This document shows, one piece after another, positions 16,938-26,040 of a stretch of 64,000 nucleotides of DNA. The DNA is taken from contig JBBIGQ010000007.1 in assembly GCA_037447455.1 (NCBI GenBank), forward strand, positions 1-64,000. The letters run 5' to 3'. Source of the DNA: BPGX01 sp037447455. GTDB lineage: Bacteria; Bacteroidota; Bacteroidia; B-17B0; Aurantibacillaceae. The notes beneath the pieces were generated by a model that was given only the letters and a program-made list of their open reading frames with translations, was not told the DNA's origin and searched no databases. Every line of letters starts with the position of its first letter. Position 1 is the first letter of the stretch. The position numbers were made by a program, and so were the translations under genes.

Positions 16938-19508
16938 TTATTCAGCAATGGCTTTTACGTATTGGTATTTTTCATAAACTTTTGGTGCTGTTTTTTTATT
17001 GTATTCGGGTCCTGATACAATGGCATTGATTTTGAAGTAAATGTTTTCTTTATTCCCATTGTGTGTTATTAGGTATTTTACTATCTGGTCTTTTAAAAAC
17101 TCGCCACGCATTTTTGAAAGAACAATGTTTGTCATAGAAGCGGGTACTTTAGAGGCACTAGCGGTAATAAAAATTTTTACTTTTTCTGTTTGTGATTTTG
17201 TAATGATATTGTTTATAAAGTTTTTCCACCTTACATCGTTGGTGTCAATGGTATATTCTTTATACTTGAAATATACTTCGTATCGTGTTATATCTTCTTT
17301 TGCTTTGCCTTCCATTTTTATAGATAGCGTTTTCATTGTCAATCCTTCGGGGAGGGCAGAGACATTAATAATAAGAGGTTCGCCATAAAATCCTTTTTTA
17401 TATGGAGTTATGGTATAATTCAATCCTGATAATAGTTCTAGCTTATCAATGTTTCCTTTGTTATCTGTGATTTGTTCTATTTGATTGCCATTATCTGATT
17501 TAATTACAACAGACGCATCTGGTATTGGTTTTTTATTTTTTGTGTTGATAATTTTTACAGAAAGATATTTTTTACCAATTGAAGCACCTTCTTTATTTAA
17601 GAAGAAAATTTCTGTAATATCTTCGCCAAGTTGAGTTTGAGGGGTTTGTATGGTTCTTTCTTCAATAGATTTATGTTCGTATTCAAAAATCAGCGTATAG
17701 GTTTTGCTGGCTGAGAGAAAAACGTTGTTGATGTTTCCGTTTTCATCTGTTTTATATACTCCATAATTTTTAGATTTTGTATCTTCAATGACATATATTA
17801 TAGCATCTTTTAATGGCTTTTTATCTTTTATATCGTTGAAGCAGGAAACATTCAGTATGATTGATTTTTCTTTTACGGTGATTTTTCCGAGCACTTTAAC
17901 AGGTTCTAATTGAAGTTCTTTTTGAATTTCCTGATAGGATTCGGATTTATCGGCATAAATTTCATCGCTGAAAAATTCTTCTCCATTAGATTGATAAGAA
18001 ACTTTGTAGGTGGCGCCCGGACGAAGTGTGAATACGAAGTTACCATTTTTTTGTGGTCGATACATACCTACTGTTTCACCGTTTTCTTTGTCGGTGAGGA
18101 TAATTGTAATATCGTCTGGTAATGCTTCACCAAAGGCGGCAACAATTTTTCCTTTGTAGATAACAACGGGTTTTTCTGCACTTTCGGGAATTGTAATCAT
18201 ATAAATATCTTTATCACCATAGCCCCCTTCTTTTACAGATGAATAATAAGCCCGTTTGCCATCGGGAGATGTTACATAAAAAAGATCGTCGTCTGGCGTG
18301 TTGATAGGATAACCAAGATTGATGGGTTCAGAAAATTTTCCTTCTTCGTCCCGAACGGAAAAGAAAATGTCAAAACCGCCCATACTGGTATGCCCATTGG
18401 ATAAGAAGAATAAAGTTCTGCTGTCTGGGTGCATAAATACACCATCTTCGTCGTAAGGTGTATTAATTGGGTAGCCCAAATTAACGGCTTTGCTCCATTT
18501 ACCATTGGGGAGTTTTACAACTCTGTAAATATCTCTTCCTCCTACTCCGCCCGGACGATCTGAAACAAAGTAAAGTGTATTCCCATCTGGCGATAAGCAG
18601 GCGTGTGTCTCCCAATATGGCGTGTTTACATCGGATCCAAAAGATTGAGGAGATGACCAGTTTTTTCCGTCCCATTGAGAATAATAAATATTTCCACCTT
18701 CATTGTCTTTGTATAAAATGAGGATTTGTCCATCCGGGCTTAGATTGATGGATGCTTCGTGACCGCAGGTATTGACATATTCGCTGAGTGGCTTGGGCTT
18801 TGACCATGTTTTATCATCTATTTTGAAAGATACGACAATGTCTTCGTAATAACCGCCATCAATTGTTCTTTCGCTACAAATACCACCTGGTCTGCGGGTT
18901 GTATAAATCAACATTTGTTCGTCGGCAGAGAGAACGGCGCCGTATTCGGGATATTCGCTGTTGATGCTATCGCTCAGATTGGTAATTTTGATATTGATGG
19001 GATGTTCTACCATTGTTTTGGCATAGTTGGATTGATTTTTTTTGAAGTTAACTTCTTTTTCCCAGGATTTAGCTGCCTTGCCGAGTGCTTGTAAAAAACG
19101 ATCGTAATATTGAATGGCTTCATCAAATTTGTAGTTGATGTGTAGGGCTTGAGCATAATAATACAATGCTAATACAGGTGCAGATTTTTCGAATGGATCG
19201 TCGGGAATGTAATTTTTTTTAATTTTGTTGACGGCTTTTGCCAGATACTCTTCGGCTTTGTTTTTTTCAGTGGCTGAATAAAGGTATGCTTTACCAACTA
19301 AGTAATTAATGTTAGCATTGTAAGGTTCTAATTCCAATGCGTGGAGATAATTTTGTAAAGCAAGTGGATAGTTGTTTTCAAGCATAAGTTGATTCCCTTC
19401 AGTAAAATACTCTTTATAGGATAATCCTGATAGGACTTGTGAATGAATGGTATTAGAATAATAAAGCAATAGTAAAAACATACTATTAACATAATAAAGT
19501 TTTCTCAT
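16938..19508 (-). CDS. PorE-like envelope protein: TPR, PD40 propeller, Ig-like/CNA-B repeats, OmpA-like C terminus
   Basis: An 856-residue protein with a signal peptide (MFLLLLYYSNTIHSQ). Residues about 30-160 are TPR-like (YKEYFTEGNQLMLENNYPLALQNYLHALELEP). Residues about 185-440 hold a PD40 propeller with repeated blades such as SPDGNTLYFVSDRPGG and HPDSRTLFFLSNGHTSMGG. Residues about 450-700 hold carboxypeptidase-regulatory/CNA-B-like beta domains. The C-terminal 110 residues resemble OmpA but have TASASKVP where GHTD normally sits, while LSKMRGEFLK is kept. The order matches PorE of the type IX secretion system and its many Bacteroidota paralogues. It is probably a periplasmic protein near the peptidoglycan. 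Whether it is the true PorE is undecided. Confidence 0.75.
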   Translation of the reverse strand: MRKLYYVNSMFLLLLYYSNTIHSQVLSGLSYKEYFTEGNQLMLENNYPLALQNYLHALELEPYNANINYLVGKAYLYSATEKNKAEEYLAKAVNKIKKNYIPDDPFEKSAPVLALYYYAQALHINYKFDEAIQYYDRFLQALGKAAKSWEKEVNFKKNQSNYAKTMVEHPINIKITNLSDSINSEYPEYGAVLSADEQMLIYTTRRPGGICSERTIDGGYYEDIVVSFKIDDKTWSKPKPLSEYVNTCGHEASINLSPDGQILILYKDNEGGNIYYSQWDGKNWSSPQSFGSDVNTPYWETHACLSPDGNTLYFVSDRPGGVGGRDIYRVVKLPNGKWSKAVNLGYPINTPYDEDGVFMHPDSRTLFFLSNGHTSMGGFDIFFSVRDEEGKFSEPINLGYPINTPDDDLFYVTSPDGKRAYYSSVKEGGYGDKDIYMITIPESAEKPVVIYKGKIVAAFGEALPDDITIILTDKENGETVGMYRPQKNGNFVFTLRPGATYKVSYQSNGEEFFSDEIYADKSESYQEIQKELQLEPVKVLGKITVKEKSIILNVSCFNDIKDKKPLKDAIIYVIEDTKSKNYGVYKTDENGNINNVFLSASKTYTLIFEYEHKSIEERTIQTPQTQLGEDITEIFFLNKEGASIGKKYLSVKIINTKNKKPIPDASVVIKSDNGNQIEQITDNKGNIDKLELLSGLNYTITPYKKGFYGEPLIINVSALPEGLTMKTLSIKMEGKAKEDITRYEVYFKYKEYTIDTNDVRWKNFINNIITKSQTEKVKIFITASASKVPASMTNIVLSKMRGEFLKDQIVKYLITHNGNKENIYFKINAIVSGPEYNKKTAPKVYEKYQYVKAIAE

Positions 19509-19614
19509 ATATCTTATTTTTATCTCTAAAATTACAGAATAATTTATTTATTTGGAAGAAAAAAGAATAAAATTTAATTTTTTGATTTTCAATGATTTAT
19601 GTTTATTTATTAAA

Positions 19615-19636
19615 AATAATATAAAAACATATTATT
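19615..19636 (+). promoter_or_regulatory. Inverted repeat upstream of the ScdA-type gene, possible regulator site
   Basis: Arms AATAATAT (19615-19622) and ATATTATT (19629-19636) with a 6-base spacer, centred about 20 bases upstream of the -7 box. The operon carries an Rrf2-type regulator, so an autoregulatory site is possible. In DNA this AT-rich, an 8-bp palindrome of A and T could also arise by chance. Confidence 0.35.
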
Positions 19637-19644
19637 ATATTATT

Positions 19645-19652
19645 TAAATTTG
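19645..19652 (+). promoter_or_regulatory. Probable -7 box of the nitric-oxide-stress operon
   Basis: TAAATTTG, 13 bases before the ATG at 19666. Confidence 0.6.
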
Positions 19653-19665
19653 CAGCAAAAAAACT

Positions 19666-20592
19666 ATGGAAACAAATTTCAAACTTTTAGAATTGGATGT
19701 TCGGTTGTTACCACCAAGAGAAAAGCATCCAACAATTTTTTCAAAATTTGATAACCTGAAAAATGGTGAATCAATGGTGATTGTAAATGATCATGATCCA
19801 AAACCTTTGTATTATCAGATGTTGGCAGAAAGAGGAAATATCTTTCAGTGGGAGTATCTGGAAGAAGGTCCAACAGAATGGAGAGTGAAAATAACGAAGT
19901 ATGCTGAAACGATTGGAGAAATAGCGGCAAAGGACATGAGGAAAGTAAAAGTATTTATGAAATATGGAATTGATTTTTGTTGTGGTGGAAAGAAAACAGT
20001 ACAGGATGCCTGTCAGGATGCAGGAGTAGATTATAAACAAATAGAACAAGAATTAAAACAAGTAGATAAGGGAACAGAAGATATTGATTTTAATACAATG
20101 CCCTTGCACGAACTAACGGCTCATATTATTAGTAAGCATCATCAGTATATTAAAGAAAACAAAGATACGTTGATGGGGCTGGCATTAAAGGTAGCAGAAC
20201 GGCATGGAAATAATCATCCTGAATTGATGCGTATTTATCAAAATTTTAATGAACTTATTCACGAATTGGATTTACATTTAATGAAGGAAGAAAATATCTT
20301 GTTTCCTTATATTGGTCAAATGAGTAAAGGGGAAGGAAATGGCGCAGGATTTGGGAGTGTCAGAAATCCTATTAGAATGATGGAACATGAACATGATATT
20401 GCGGGTAATTTAATTAAGGAAATTCGTTCTCTTTCTTCTGATTACAAAGCCCCTGAGGATGCCTGCAATTCTTACAATGCCTTGTATCGCTTGTTAAAAG
20501 AGTTTGATGATGATTTGATGTGGCATATTCATTTGGAGAATAATATTTTATTTCCCAGAGCAATAGAGATGGAAAGTAAACGGATGTCATAA
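19666..20592 (+). CDS. Iron-sulfur cluster repair di-iron protein (ScdA/RIC) with N-terminal DUF2249 domain
   Basis: A 308-residue cytoplasmic protein with three parts. Residues 5-75 are a DUF2249 domain (LDVRLLPPREKHPTIFSKFDNL). Residues 82-125 are a ScdA_N domain with the Cys-Cys pair at 105-106 (YGIDFCCGGKKT). Residues 140-300 are a hemerythrin-like di-iron domain with the ligand pattern in ISKHHQYI, LIHELDLHLMKEENILFPYI, MMEHEHDIAG and WHIHLENNILFPR. RIC proteins repair clusters damaged by nitric oxide or peroxide. It is the first gene of a four-gene run and has its own promoter. The DUF2249 fusion is common in denitrification-linked proteins. Function is well supported by family; the inducing signal is inferred. 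Confidence 0.92.
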   Translation: METNFKLLELDVRLLPPREKHPTIFSKFDNLKNGESMVIVNDHDPKPLYYQMLAERGNIFQWEYLEEGPTEWRVKITKYAETIGEIAAKDMRKVKVFMKYGIDFCCGGKKTVQDACQDAGVDYKQIEQELKQVDKGTEDIDFNTMPLHELTAHIISKHHQYIKENKDTLMGLALKVAERHGNNHPELMRIYQNFNELIHELDLHLMKEENILFPYIGQMSKGEGNGAGFGSVRNPIRMMEHEHDIAGNLIKEIRSLSSDYKAPEDACNSYNALYRLLKEFDDDLMWHIHLENNILFPRAIEMESKRMS

Positions 20593-20599
20593 GTTGTTT

Positions 20600-21067
20600 A
20601 TGTATTTGTTTTCAGTGTATTTACATATCATAACTGCTATTGTTTGGATTGGGGGTCAATTGTTTTTGCCTCTTGTCCTGATTCCTGCCTTGAAGAAAAT
20701 TGAGATGGAAAATTATTTTAAGAGAGAGATTATTATTGAAACTGGAATAATTTTTTCAAAAGTTGGAAAATGGTTGATGGGGGTATTTGTATTCACGGGG
20801 ATAGGAAATTTTTATTTTAAGTTTCATTCTTTTCAAATAGAAATTTTTCAGTCACATTATGGGAAAATGTTGATAATTAAAATTGTTTTGTTTTTAATAA
20901 TGCTTGTTATAAATTTTTATCATGAAATGAAAGTGGGATTAAAGATGAAGGAACATTTGAGCAATGAACAATATGAGCGATTGAGAAAAATTGCAAGTAT
21001 TACAGGAAGAGTGACACTTTTATTATCTTTGATTATTGCATTTATTGGATTATATCTTACAAAGTAA
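20600..21067 (+). CDS. CopD-like small integral membrane protein
   Basis: A 155-residue protein with four predicted membrane helices. The first carries YLHIITAIVWIGGQLFLPLVL, with His and Trp placed as in the CopD/YozB-type heme or copper membrane family, and a third-helix segment reads MLIIKIVLFLIMLVINFYHE. Similar proteins occur next to nitric oxide and nitrous oxide genes. The start is the ATG at 20600, 7 bases after the ScdA-type stop. Its role here is probably tied to respiratory or NO stress, but no activity can be assigned. Confidence 0.6.
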   Translation: MYLFSVYLHIITAIVWIGGQLFLPLVLIPALKKIEMENYFKREIIIETGIIFSKVGKWLMGVFVFTGIGNFYFKFHSFQIEIFQSHYGKMLIIKIVLFLIMLVINFYHEMKVGLKMKEHLSNEQYERLRKIASITGRVTLLLSLIIAFIGLYLTK

Positions 21068-21071
21068 AAGT

Positions 21072-21479
21072 ATGTTGTCAAAGCAATCACAATATGTTTT
21101 AAGAGCACTCGCTTGTCTTGTTCGTAAAAATGAACAAATGGATATTAAAACTATTGCAGATGAAGAAAGTATCCCATTTCGTTTTTTAGCAACCTTAATG
21201 CAAGAGTTAGCAAGAAAAAAGATAGTATCATCTAAAAAGGGTAAAAATGGAGGATTTTATTTAAACGAAAAACAATTGGATATAAGTTTGTTTGAAGTGA
21301 TTAGTCATTATGAAGATGTGGATAAATTTTATGCTTGTGGGATGGGCTTTGAGAAATGTTCAGAGAGAAAGCCATGTCCTTTGCATGATTATTACAAATT
21401 ATTCAGAGAAGAGTTTAAGGAAATGCTTATGAAAAAAAAGATTAGGGATTTGGTGTGGAACAATAAAAGAAATAAATGA
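21072..21479 (+). CDS. Rrf2-family transcriptional regulator with putative iron-sulfur site
   Basis: A 135-residue protein. Winged-helix DNA-binding domain: SKQSQYVLRALACL, IKTIADEESIPFRFLATLMQELARKKIVSSKKGKNGGF, which is the standard Rrf2 N terminus. Cysteines at residues 89, 96 and 102 (CGMGFEKC then SERKPC) match in place the cluster ligands of NsrR and IscR, though the first spacing is six residues where IscR has five. It likely senses nitric oxide or cluster status and controls this operon. The ATG at 21072 lies 4 bases after the preceding stop; the next gene's ATG overlaps its stop codon. Confidence 0.88.
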   Translation: MLSKQSQYVLRALACLVRKNEQMDIKTIADEESIPFRFLATLMQELARKKIVSSKKGKNGGFYLNEKQLDISLFEVISHYEDVDKFYACGMGFEKCSERKPCPLHDYYKLFREEFKEMLMKKKIRDLVWNNKRNK

Positions 21480-22513
21480 TGTGGTTGAGAAGATTCATTT
21501 TGTTTGTATCAATTTTTTCAATGGTAGTGGGGCTTATCGTTGGTTTGAGCAGGGCATCGTTTTGGAATGTTTTACAAAATATTGCGCAGTATCATTTTTT
21601 AATAATGAGTGGTAGTTTTTTTGGAACACTCATAACATTGGAGCGAATAGTAACTATAAAACAAAAATGGGCACATCTTTTACCTTTATTGAATGGCAGT
21701 AGTATTGTGTTCTTTTTATTGGGGAATGTGGCATTTGCATTATTTATGTTATTTATCGGTTCATTAGTGATGTTGGTAATGTATATTGTGTTTTGGCGGC
21801 AGCATAAAGATCTTATACATAGTTTGTTTATCTTGTCGGGTGTATGTTATGCTATGGCTGTATTAGAATATGCGTTTAATACTAATTTATTTTTATCGGT
21901 AAGATTTTTTGAATTATTTTTTTTAATCACAATTGTGGCAGAGCGGCTGGAATTAGCCAGATTTATTAATGTTCCGGAGTATTTTAAAAGAGGGTTGTTA
22001 TTATCACTTTTGCTGTTAGTGATAATTTCTTTTTTTCAGAGGTGGAATGAATTTTATGGTATTATTATTAGTTTGACTACATTGGGTTTGATTCAGTATG
22101 ATATAGCAAAGAAAAATATCAAAGCCCGAGAGCCACATAGATTCAGAGGATGGGCGTTGATGGTGGGATATTACTGGTTATTGATACACGGCATTAGTTT
22201 TTTAATACCACATATTTTGACATACGATATTCAGATACACACATTTTTTCTTGGGTTTGTGATGAACATGGTGTTTGCTCACGTTACTATTATTTTGCCT
22301 GCTGTATTAAAAGTTCAATATGATGTGAATACAAAAGTGTATTATATGATTTGGTTTGTGTTTCAGATGATTTTGATTTATCGGTTTTTATCTTATAGAT
22401 ATTTTATGGAACAATTTTCTGTGTCTGCATTGGTCAATGTTATTGTGGTGATATTGTTTTTTATGGTGAATATTTTTTACTTGATAAAAAGCAGTCAGCA
22501 GAAATTAAACTAA
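21476..22513 (+). CDS. NnrS-like polytopic membrane protein of unknown function
   Basis: A 345-residue protein with about 10-11 hydrophobic helices. Conserved-looking histidine segments are YHFLIMSGSFFGTLITLERI in helix 2, IHGISFLIP, and IHTFFLGFVMNMVFAHVTII. The second and last recall the heme/copper-associated NnrS family, found with nitric oxide reductases. Similarity is by motif only. It is translationally coupled to the Rrf2 gene (ATGA overlap) and ends the operon, convergent with the PspC-like gene (4-base overlap). A role in NO tolerance is inferred from context. Confidence 0.5.
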   Translation: MMWLRRFILFVSIFSMVVGLIVGLSRASFWNVLQNIAQYHFLIMSGSFFGTLITLERIVTIKQKWAHLLPLLNGSSIVFFLLGNVAFALFMLFIGSLVMLVMYIVFWRQHKDLIHSLFILSGVCYAMAVLEYAFNTNLFLSVRFFELFFLITIVAERLELARFINVPEYFKRGLLLSLLLLVIISFFQRWNEFYGIIISLTTLGLIQYDIAKKNIKAREPHRFRGWALMVGYYWLLIHGISFLIPHILTYDIQIHTFFLGFVMNMVFAHVTIILPAVLKVQYDVNTKVYYMIWFVFQMILIYRFLSYRYFMEQFSVSALVNVIVVILFFMVNIFYLIKSSQQKLN

Positions 22514-22749
22514 TCTAATTCCAAGTCCAAAATTCTTCTTTTTGATTTTTGTGGTGGGAAAAAGAAACGTTTATTTTCTTTGAAAAAATAAAGTGTGAAG
22601 TATATAATGACAGGACTACCAAATGTGAAGAAAGAGAGATAGATAAAATATTTTCTGATTTTGACAGAACTAATACCTAAATATTTCCCTATTGATTCGC
22701 AAACGCCAAAAGCATTTTGTTCAAACCAAAAAATGATTTTGTCAAACAT
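22510..22749 (-). CDS. PspC-domain small membrane protein
   Basis: A 79-residue protein. It shows the PspC pattern: AFGVCESIGKYLGISSVKIRKYFIYLSFFTFGSPVIIYFTLYFF, where an amphipathic GVC..I..Y.G segment is followed by one membrane helix. A basic tail follows (KSKRRILDLELD). PspC domains take part in envelope-stress responses, but many stand-alone copies have no known role. The ATG at 22749 is preferred to an upstream TTG-type start because a -7 box lies at 22754-22761. Monocistronic. Confidence 0.75.
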   Translation of the reverse strand: MFDKIIFWFEQNAFGVCESIGKYLGISSVKIRKYFIYLSFFTFGSPVIIYFTLYFFKENKRFFFPPQKSKRRILDLELD

Positions 22750-22753
22750 AGGG

Positions 22754-22761
22754 CAAAAATA
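22754..22761 (-). promoter_or_regulatory. Probable -7 box of the PspC-like gene
   Basis: Minus-strand TATTTTTG fits TAnnTTTG, only 4 bases before the ATG, implying a nearly leaderless transcript. Confidence 0.45.
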
Positions 22762-22824
22762 GAAAAAAAGTTTCAATTATTGCAGTAAGCATAAAAAATA
22801 ATTACACTTGCAGCAATTAGTCCA

Positions 22825-25173
22825 ATGAAGTCATTAGCACGATTTATTTTGAAGCACAGAACTTTTCTGACAATTTTTATTGTTGTATTGACGATTGTTT
22901 TATCGTATTTTGCAAAAGAAGTTCGCCCTGCTTTTCAGTTTGTAAAGTTGTTACCAGATAATGATGTGGCTACTATTCAGTATGAAAAGTTTAAGAGGTA
23001 TTTTAAGCAAGATGGCACTATTCTTGTCATTGGTACGGAATTTCATCTCTTGTACCAACCAACTATATTTAAAGAATGGCGTTTATTAGCTAATAGAATC
23101 AAAAACATTTCGGGTATTCAATCGGTCGTAAGTGCAGACCGATTACTGGCGATACAATATAATGATTCGTTGGAAAAATTTTCTGCTCAAACTATTCCTT
23201 TGCCTGGAAAGATTGATTCTTCATCGGTTTCAGAATATCTTGAGCAAATTCAGGAGTATAAATTTTATGAAGATATTATTTTTAACAAGAAGAAAGATAT
23301 TGTTCTAATGACCATTACTTTTAACGAGAGAGAGCTGAACTCTGAACGGCGATTAAGTATTACAGATTCTATCGTAAGGCACGCTCGTGTTTTTGAAAAG
23401 CAAACGGGCGTGGAATTACATCTTTCGGGGATGCCATTTATTCGCACTACGATGATGCGAAAGATTTCATCTGAAACAACGCACTTTTTTATAGTGGGGT
23501 TGTTAGTAGTATGTGTGTTGTTGTGGTTTTTCTTTCGTTCGTCTTTGGTTATTTTATTTTCTGCATTGGTAGTGGTATTTGGGGTTGTTTCTGCATTGGG
23601 CTTGATGGTATTAATGGGTTATCAATTATCTATTTTATCGGGTTTGTTACCTGCCTTGCTGATTATTATTGGTGTTCCGAATTGTATTTTAATTATCAAT
23701 AAATATCATCACGAGTTACGGGCGGGTTATCCTGTTGAAAAGGCATTGGAGTTGGCGATACGAAGTGCGGGAGGTTCATTATTTTTTGCGAATGTTACCA
23801 CTGCTATTGGGTTTGCAGTTTTATCTTTGATTGACAATCAGATATTGTATGAGTTTGGGATTATTGCTTCTATTAGTGTGATGTTAGTGTATGTGTATTC
23901 AATTGTTTTGATTCCTTGTATATTTAGTTGGCTGCCTGCGTCAAAAGAAAAGCATTTGATGCATCAGGAGAAGAAGTGGTTAAAGAAAAGTTTGAACAGC
24001 ATTGCATTATGGACAACGCATCATCGGAAATACATATTTATTTCTGTTGTAATTATTGCTATGATTGGTTTTTATGGATTTACTAAAATACGAGCCATTG
24101 GGTATGTGGTAGATGATGTACCACAAAAGGAAAAAATGATGCAGGATGTTCATTATTTTGAAGAGAAAATTGGAGGCGTTTTACCATTTGAAGTAATCAT
24201 TGATACAAAAAAATCAAAAGGTATTTTTGCGAAGAATGGAAGAGTATTCTATCGTTTGCACAGAGCACAAAAGTTATTGAAAGAGTATCCTGAATTAAGC
24301 CGTTCACTTTCGGTGGCGGATGCTGTAAAGTTTTTGAATCAGGCGTATAATGGAAAATATAGTATGCCTTCGGTTGCCGATTTGAAAAAGATTTCGGAAG
24401 TATTGAAAACAGGTGGATTTAATGGTCATTCTTCTACCAGTAAAAATCTGGTGAAAAATTTTATTGATACATCTTATCAGGTAGCAAGAATAACAGCACA
24501 AATGAAAGATATTGGGTCTGTAAAAATTAAAGATTTTTTGAAAAACATTCAGCCAAGATTAGATAGTATTTTTAATTATGATGAGGACAAGCAAGAATGG
24601 TTGCCGAAAGAAGAGCAAGCAGAAGTCAGTATTACGGGCAACAGTATTTTATTTTTGAAAGGGAATGATTTTTTGGTAAAGAATTTAATTGAGAGTATTG
24701 TAACGGCGATTATTATCATTGCGGTGTTGTTATTATTGTTGTTTAGAAATCCGTTTATGCTTTTGGTAGCGATTATTCCTTGTTTGTCTTTGTTAGTTAC
24801 AGCGGGCATAATGGGTTATTTTGGAATACCGCTCAAACCAAGCACATTGCTGGTATTTAGTATTTCATTTGGTATTGCCACCGATGGTAATTTGTATTTT
24901 CTCACCCGATTTAGAAATGCGATTAAGCAACAGCATAAAACGTATGATGAAGCCATTCGCCTTACTATTCGTGAAATTGGGATGAGTATGATTTATAATG
25001 GATTAGTGTTGTTTTTTGGCTTTGGAATGTTTATCATTTCAGATTTTGGTGGCACAAAAGCACTGGGCGTTTTAACAGCATTTACATTATTGGTAGCGTA
25101 TAGTGTGGATTTGATTGTTTTGCCAACTGTTTTATTGACGTTTAAAAAATTATTTAAAAGGGGGTTAGAATGA
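22825..25173 (+). CDS. RND/MMPL-family membrane exporter
   Basis: A 782-residue inner-membrane protein in two homologous halves. Each half has one N-terminal helix (FILKHRTFLTIFIVVLTIVL; YIFISVVIIAMIGFYGFTKI), a periplasmic domain of about 180 residues, and a cluster of five helices. Family motifs: GLLPALLIIIGVPNCILIINKYHHEL in the first half and FSISFGIATDGNLYFLTRFRN in the second, the latter with the Asp typical of proton relay in TM10. It resembles predicted exporters of the RND superfamily (MMPL/SSD type) that move lipids or hydrophobic compounds. The gene overlaps the next one by 4 bases (ATGA), so the two are coupled. Confidence 0.85.
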   Translation: MKSLARFILKHRTFLTIFIVVLTIVLSYFAKEVRPAFQFVKLLPDNDVATIQYEKFKRYFKQDGTILVIGTEFHLLYQPTIFKEWRLLANRIKNISGIQSVVSADRLLAIQYNDSLEKFSAQTIPLPGKIDSSSVSEYLEQIQEYKFYEDIIFNKKKDIVLMTITFNERELNSERRLSITDSIVRHARVFEKQTGVELHLSGMPFIRTTMMRKISSETTHFFIVGLLVVCVLLWFFFRSSLVILFSALVVVFGVVSALGLMVLMGYQLSILSGLLPALLIIIGVPNCILIINKYHHELRAGYPVEKALELAIRSAGGSLFFANVTTAIGFAVLSLIDNQILYEFGIIASISVMLVYVYSIVLIPCIFSWLPASKEKHLMHQEKKWLKKSLNSIALWTTHHRKYIFISVVIIAMIGFYGFTKIRAIGYVVDDVPQKEKMMQDVHYFEEKIGGVLPFEVIIDTKKSKGIFAKNGRVFYRLHRAQKLLKEYPELSRSLSVADAVKFLNQAYNGKYSMPSVADLKKISEVLKTGGFNGHSSTSKNLVKNFIDTSYQVARITAQMKDIGSVKIKDFLKNIQPRLDSIFNYDEDKQEWLPKEEQAEVSITGNSILFLKGNDFLVKNLIESIVTAIIIIAVLLLLLFRNPFMLLVAIIPCLSLLVTAGIMGYFGIPLKPSTLLVFSISFGIATDGNLYFLTRFRNAIKQQHKTYDEAIRLTIREIGMSMIYNGLVLFFGFGMFIISDFGGTKALGVLTAFTLLVAYSVDLIVLPTVLLTFKKLFKRGLE

Positions 25174-25863
25174 GTGTGTGGGGTGTAGAGTGTTACTTTA
25201 GGAATAAGTTATTTTTATTATTAAACATAATTATTGTATTTAATTTTTCAAATGTGTTTGGTCAGGAAGCATACATAAGATTCATTGAGATGTCAATTAG
25301 AAAGGGGTTCATTAAAAATTTTCAGAGTAAAAAGATATTTACCGATTTTAATTGTGGATACAAGGAATTCTTTCATTAGCAGTGCGAAGGTAAATATTGT
25401 GGGAATTCAAGCAGGAGTGCTGTTTAGAGAAAAAGATATGGCAGGCATTGGTGGGTATAAGATTTATTTACCATTTAAGATAATAGATAATAATAATTTA
25501 TATCGGTTGCAGGTGCACTACTTTACATTGTTTTATCAGAAAGTGCTGTTAGAAAAAAGATTTTTTGAAGTAGATGTGATGGGAGAGACGGGTATAGGCG
25601 GATTTAATGTGCATAAGTTAGAGAATGGTCAGGAGATATTTGTAAAAAAGGGGAATTTTAATTCAATAGGCGTTTCTGTTGTAAATACATTTAAAGCGTT
25701 GAGATGGCTTGGATTACAAAGTATGTTAGGATACAGGTGGATGTTGCAAAAGGAGTATTATTCAACTTTTTCTGGTTGGTTTTATTCTTTGGGTATCTGG
25801 TTTTCTGTAAAGGATTTTGTTCGTTTTATACGATACGATTGTATGATTAAAAGAAAATACTAA
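25170..25863 (+). pseudogene. Frameshifted small exported protein gene downstream of the RND exporter
   Basis: Two ORFs read as one gene of about 230 codons. The first (25170-25379) has a signal peptide (LFLLLNIIIVFNFSNVFGQ) and is coupled to the exporter by ATGA overlap. The second (from about 25334 to 25863, other frame) continues as RYLPILIVDTRNSFISSAKVN and beta-rich segments (FFEVDVMGETGIGGFNVHKL). Removing one A from the AAAAA run at 25329-25333 joins them without a stop. The product would be a periplasmic or outer-membrane protein of a family I do not recognise. Either a recent mutation or a homopolymer sequencing error explains the break. Confidence 0.7.
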
Positions 25864-26040
25864 GAAGTGTGTAAAAAATATCACTACACAAAAAGCAGGG
25901 GCTCAAGAGTAAGCCACTGAAATTAATTCGTTATTTTTAAATGTTTTTGGAAGTATATAAGCATTCGGATATACCGCATTTAAATTATACTATGTATCTT
26001 TCTTTTTCTTACATTCGCCTGCTTTATTAAAAAATTATTT
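25864..26040 (+). other. Intergenic stretch before the DUF2723 gene
   Basis: No gene is visible. A -7-like TACATTCG lies at about 26010-26017, one base off TAnnTTTG and upstream of the ATG at 26041. No clear terminator for the preceding operon was found. Confidence 0.4.
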
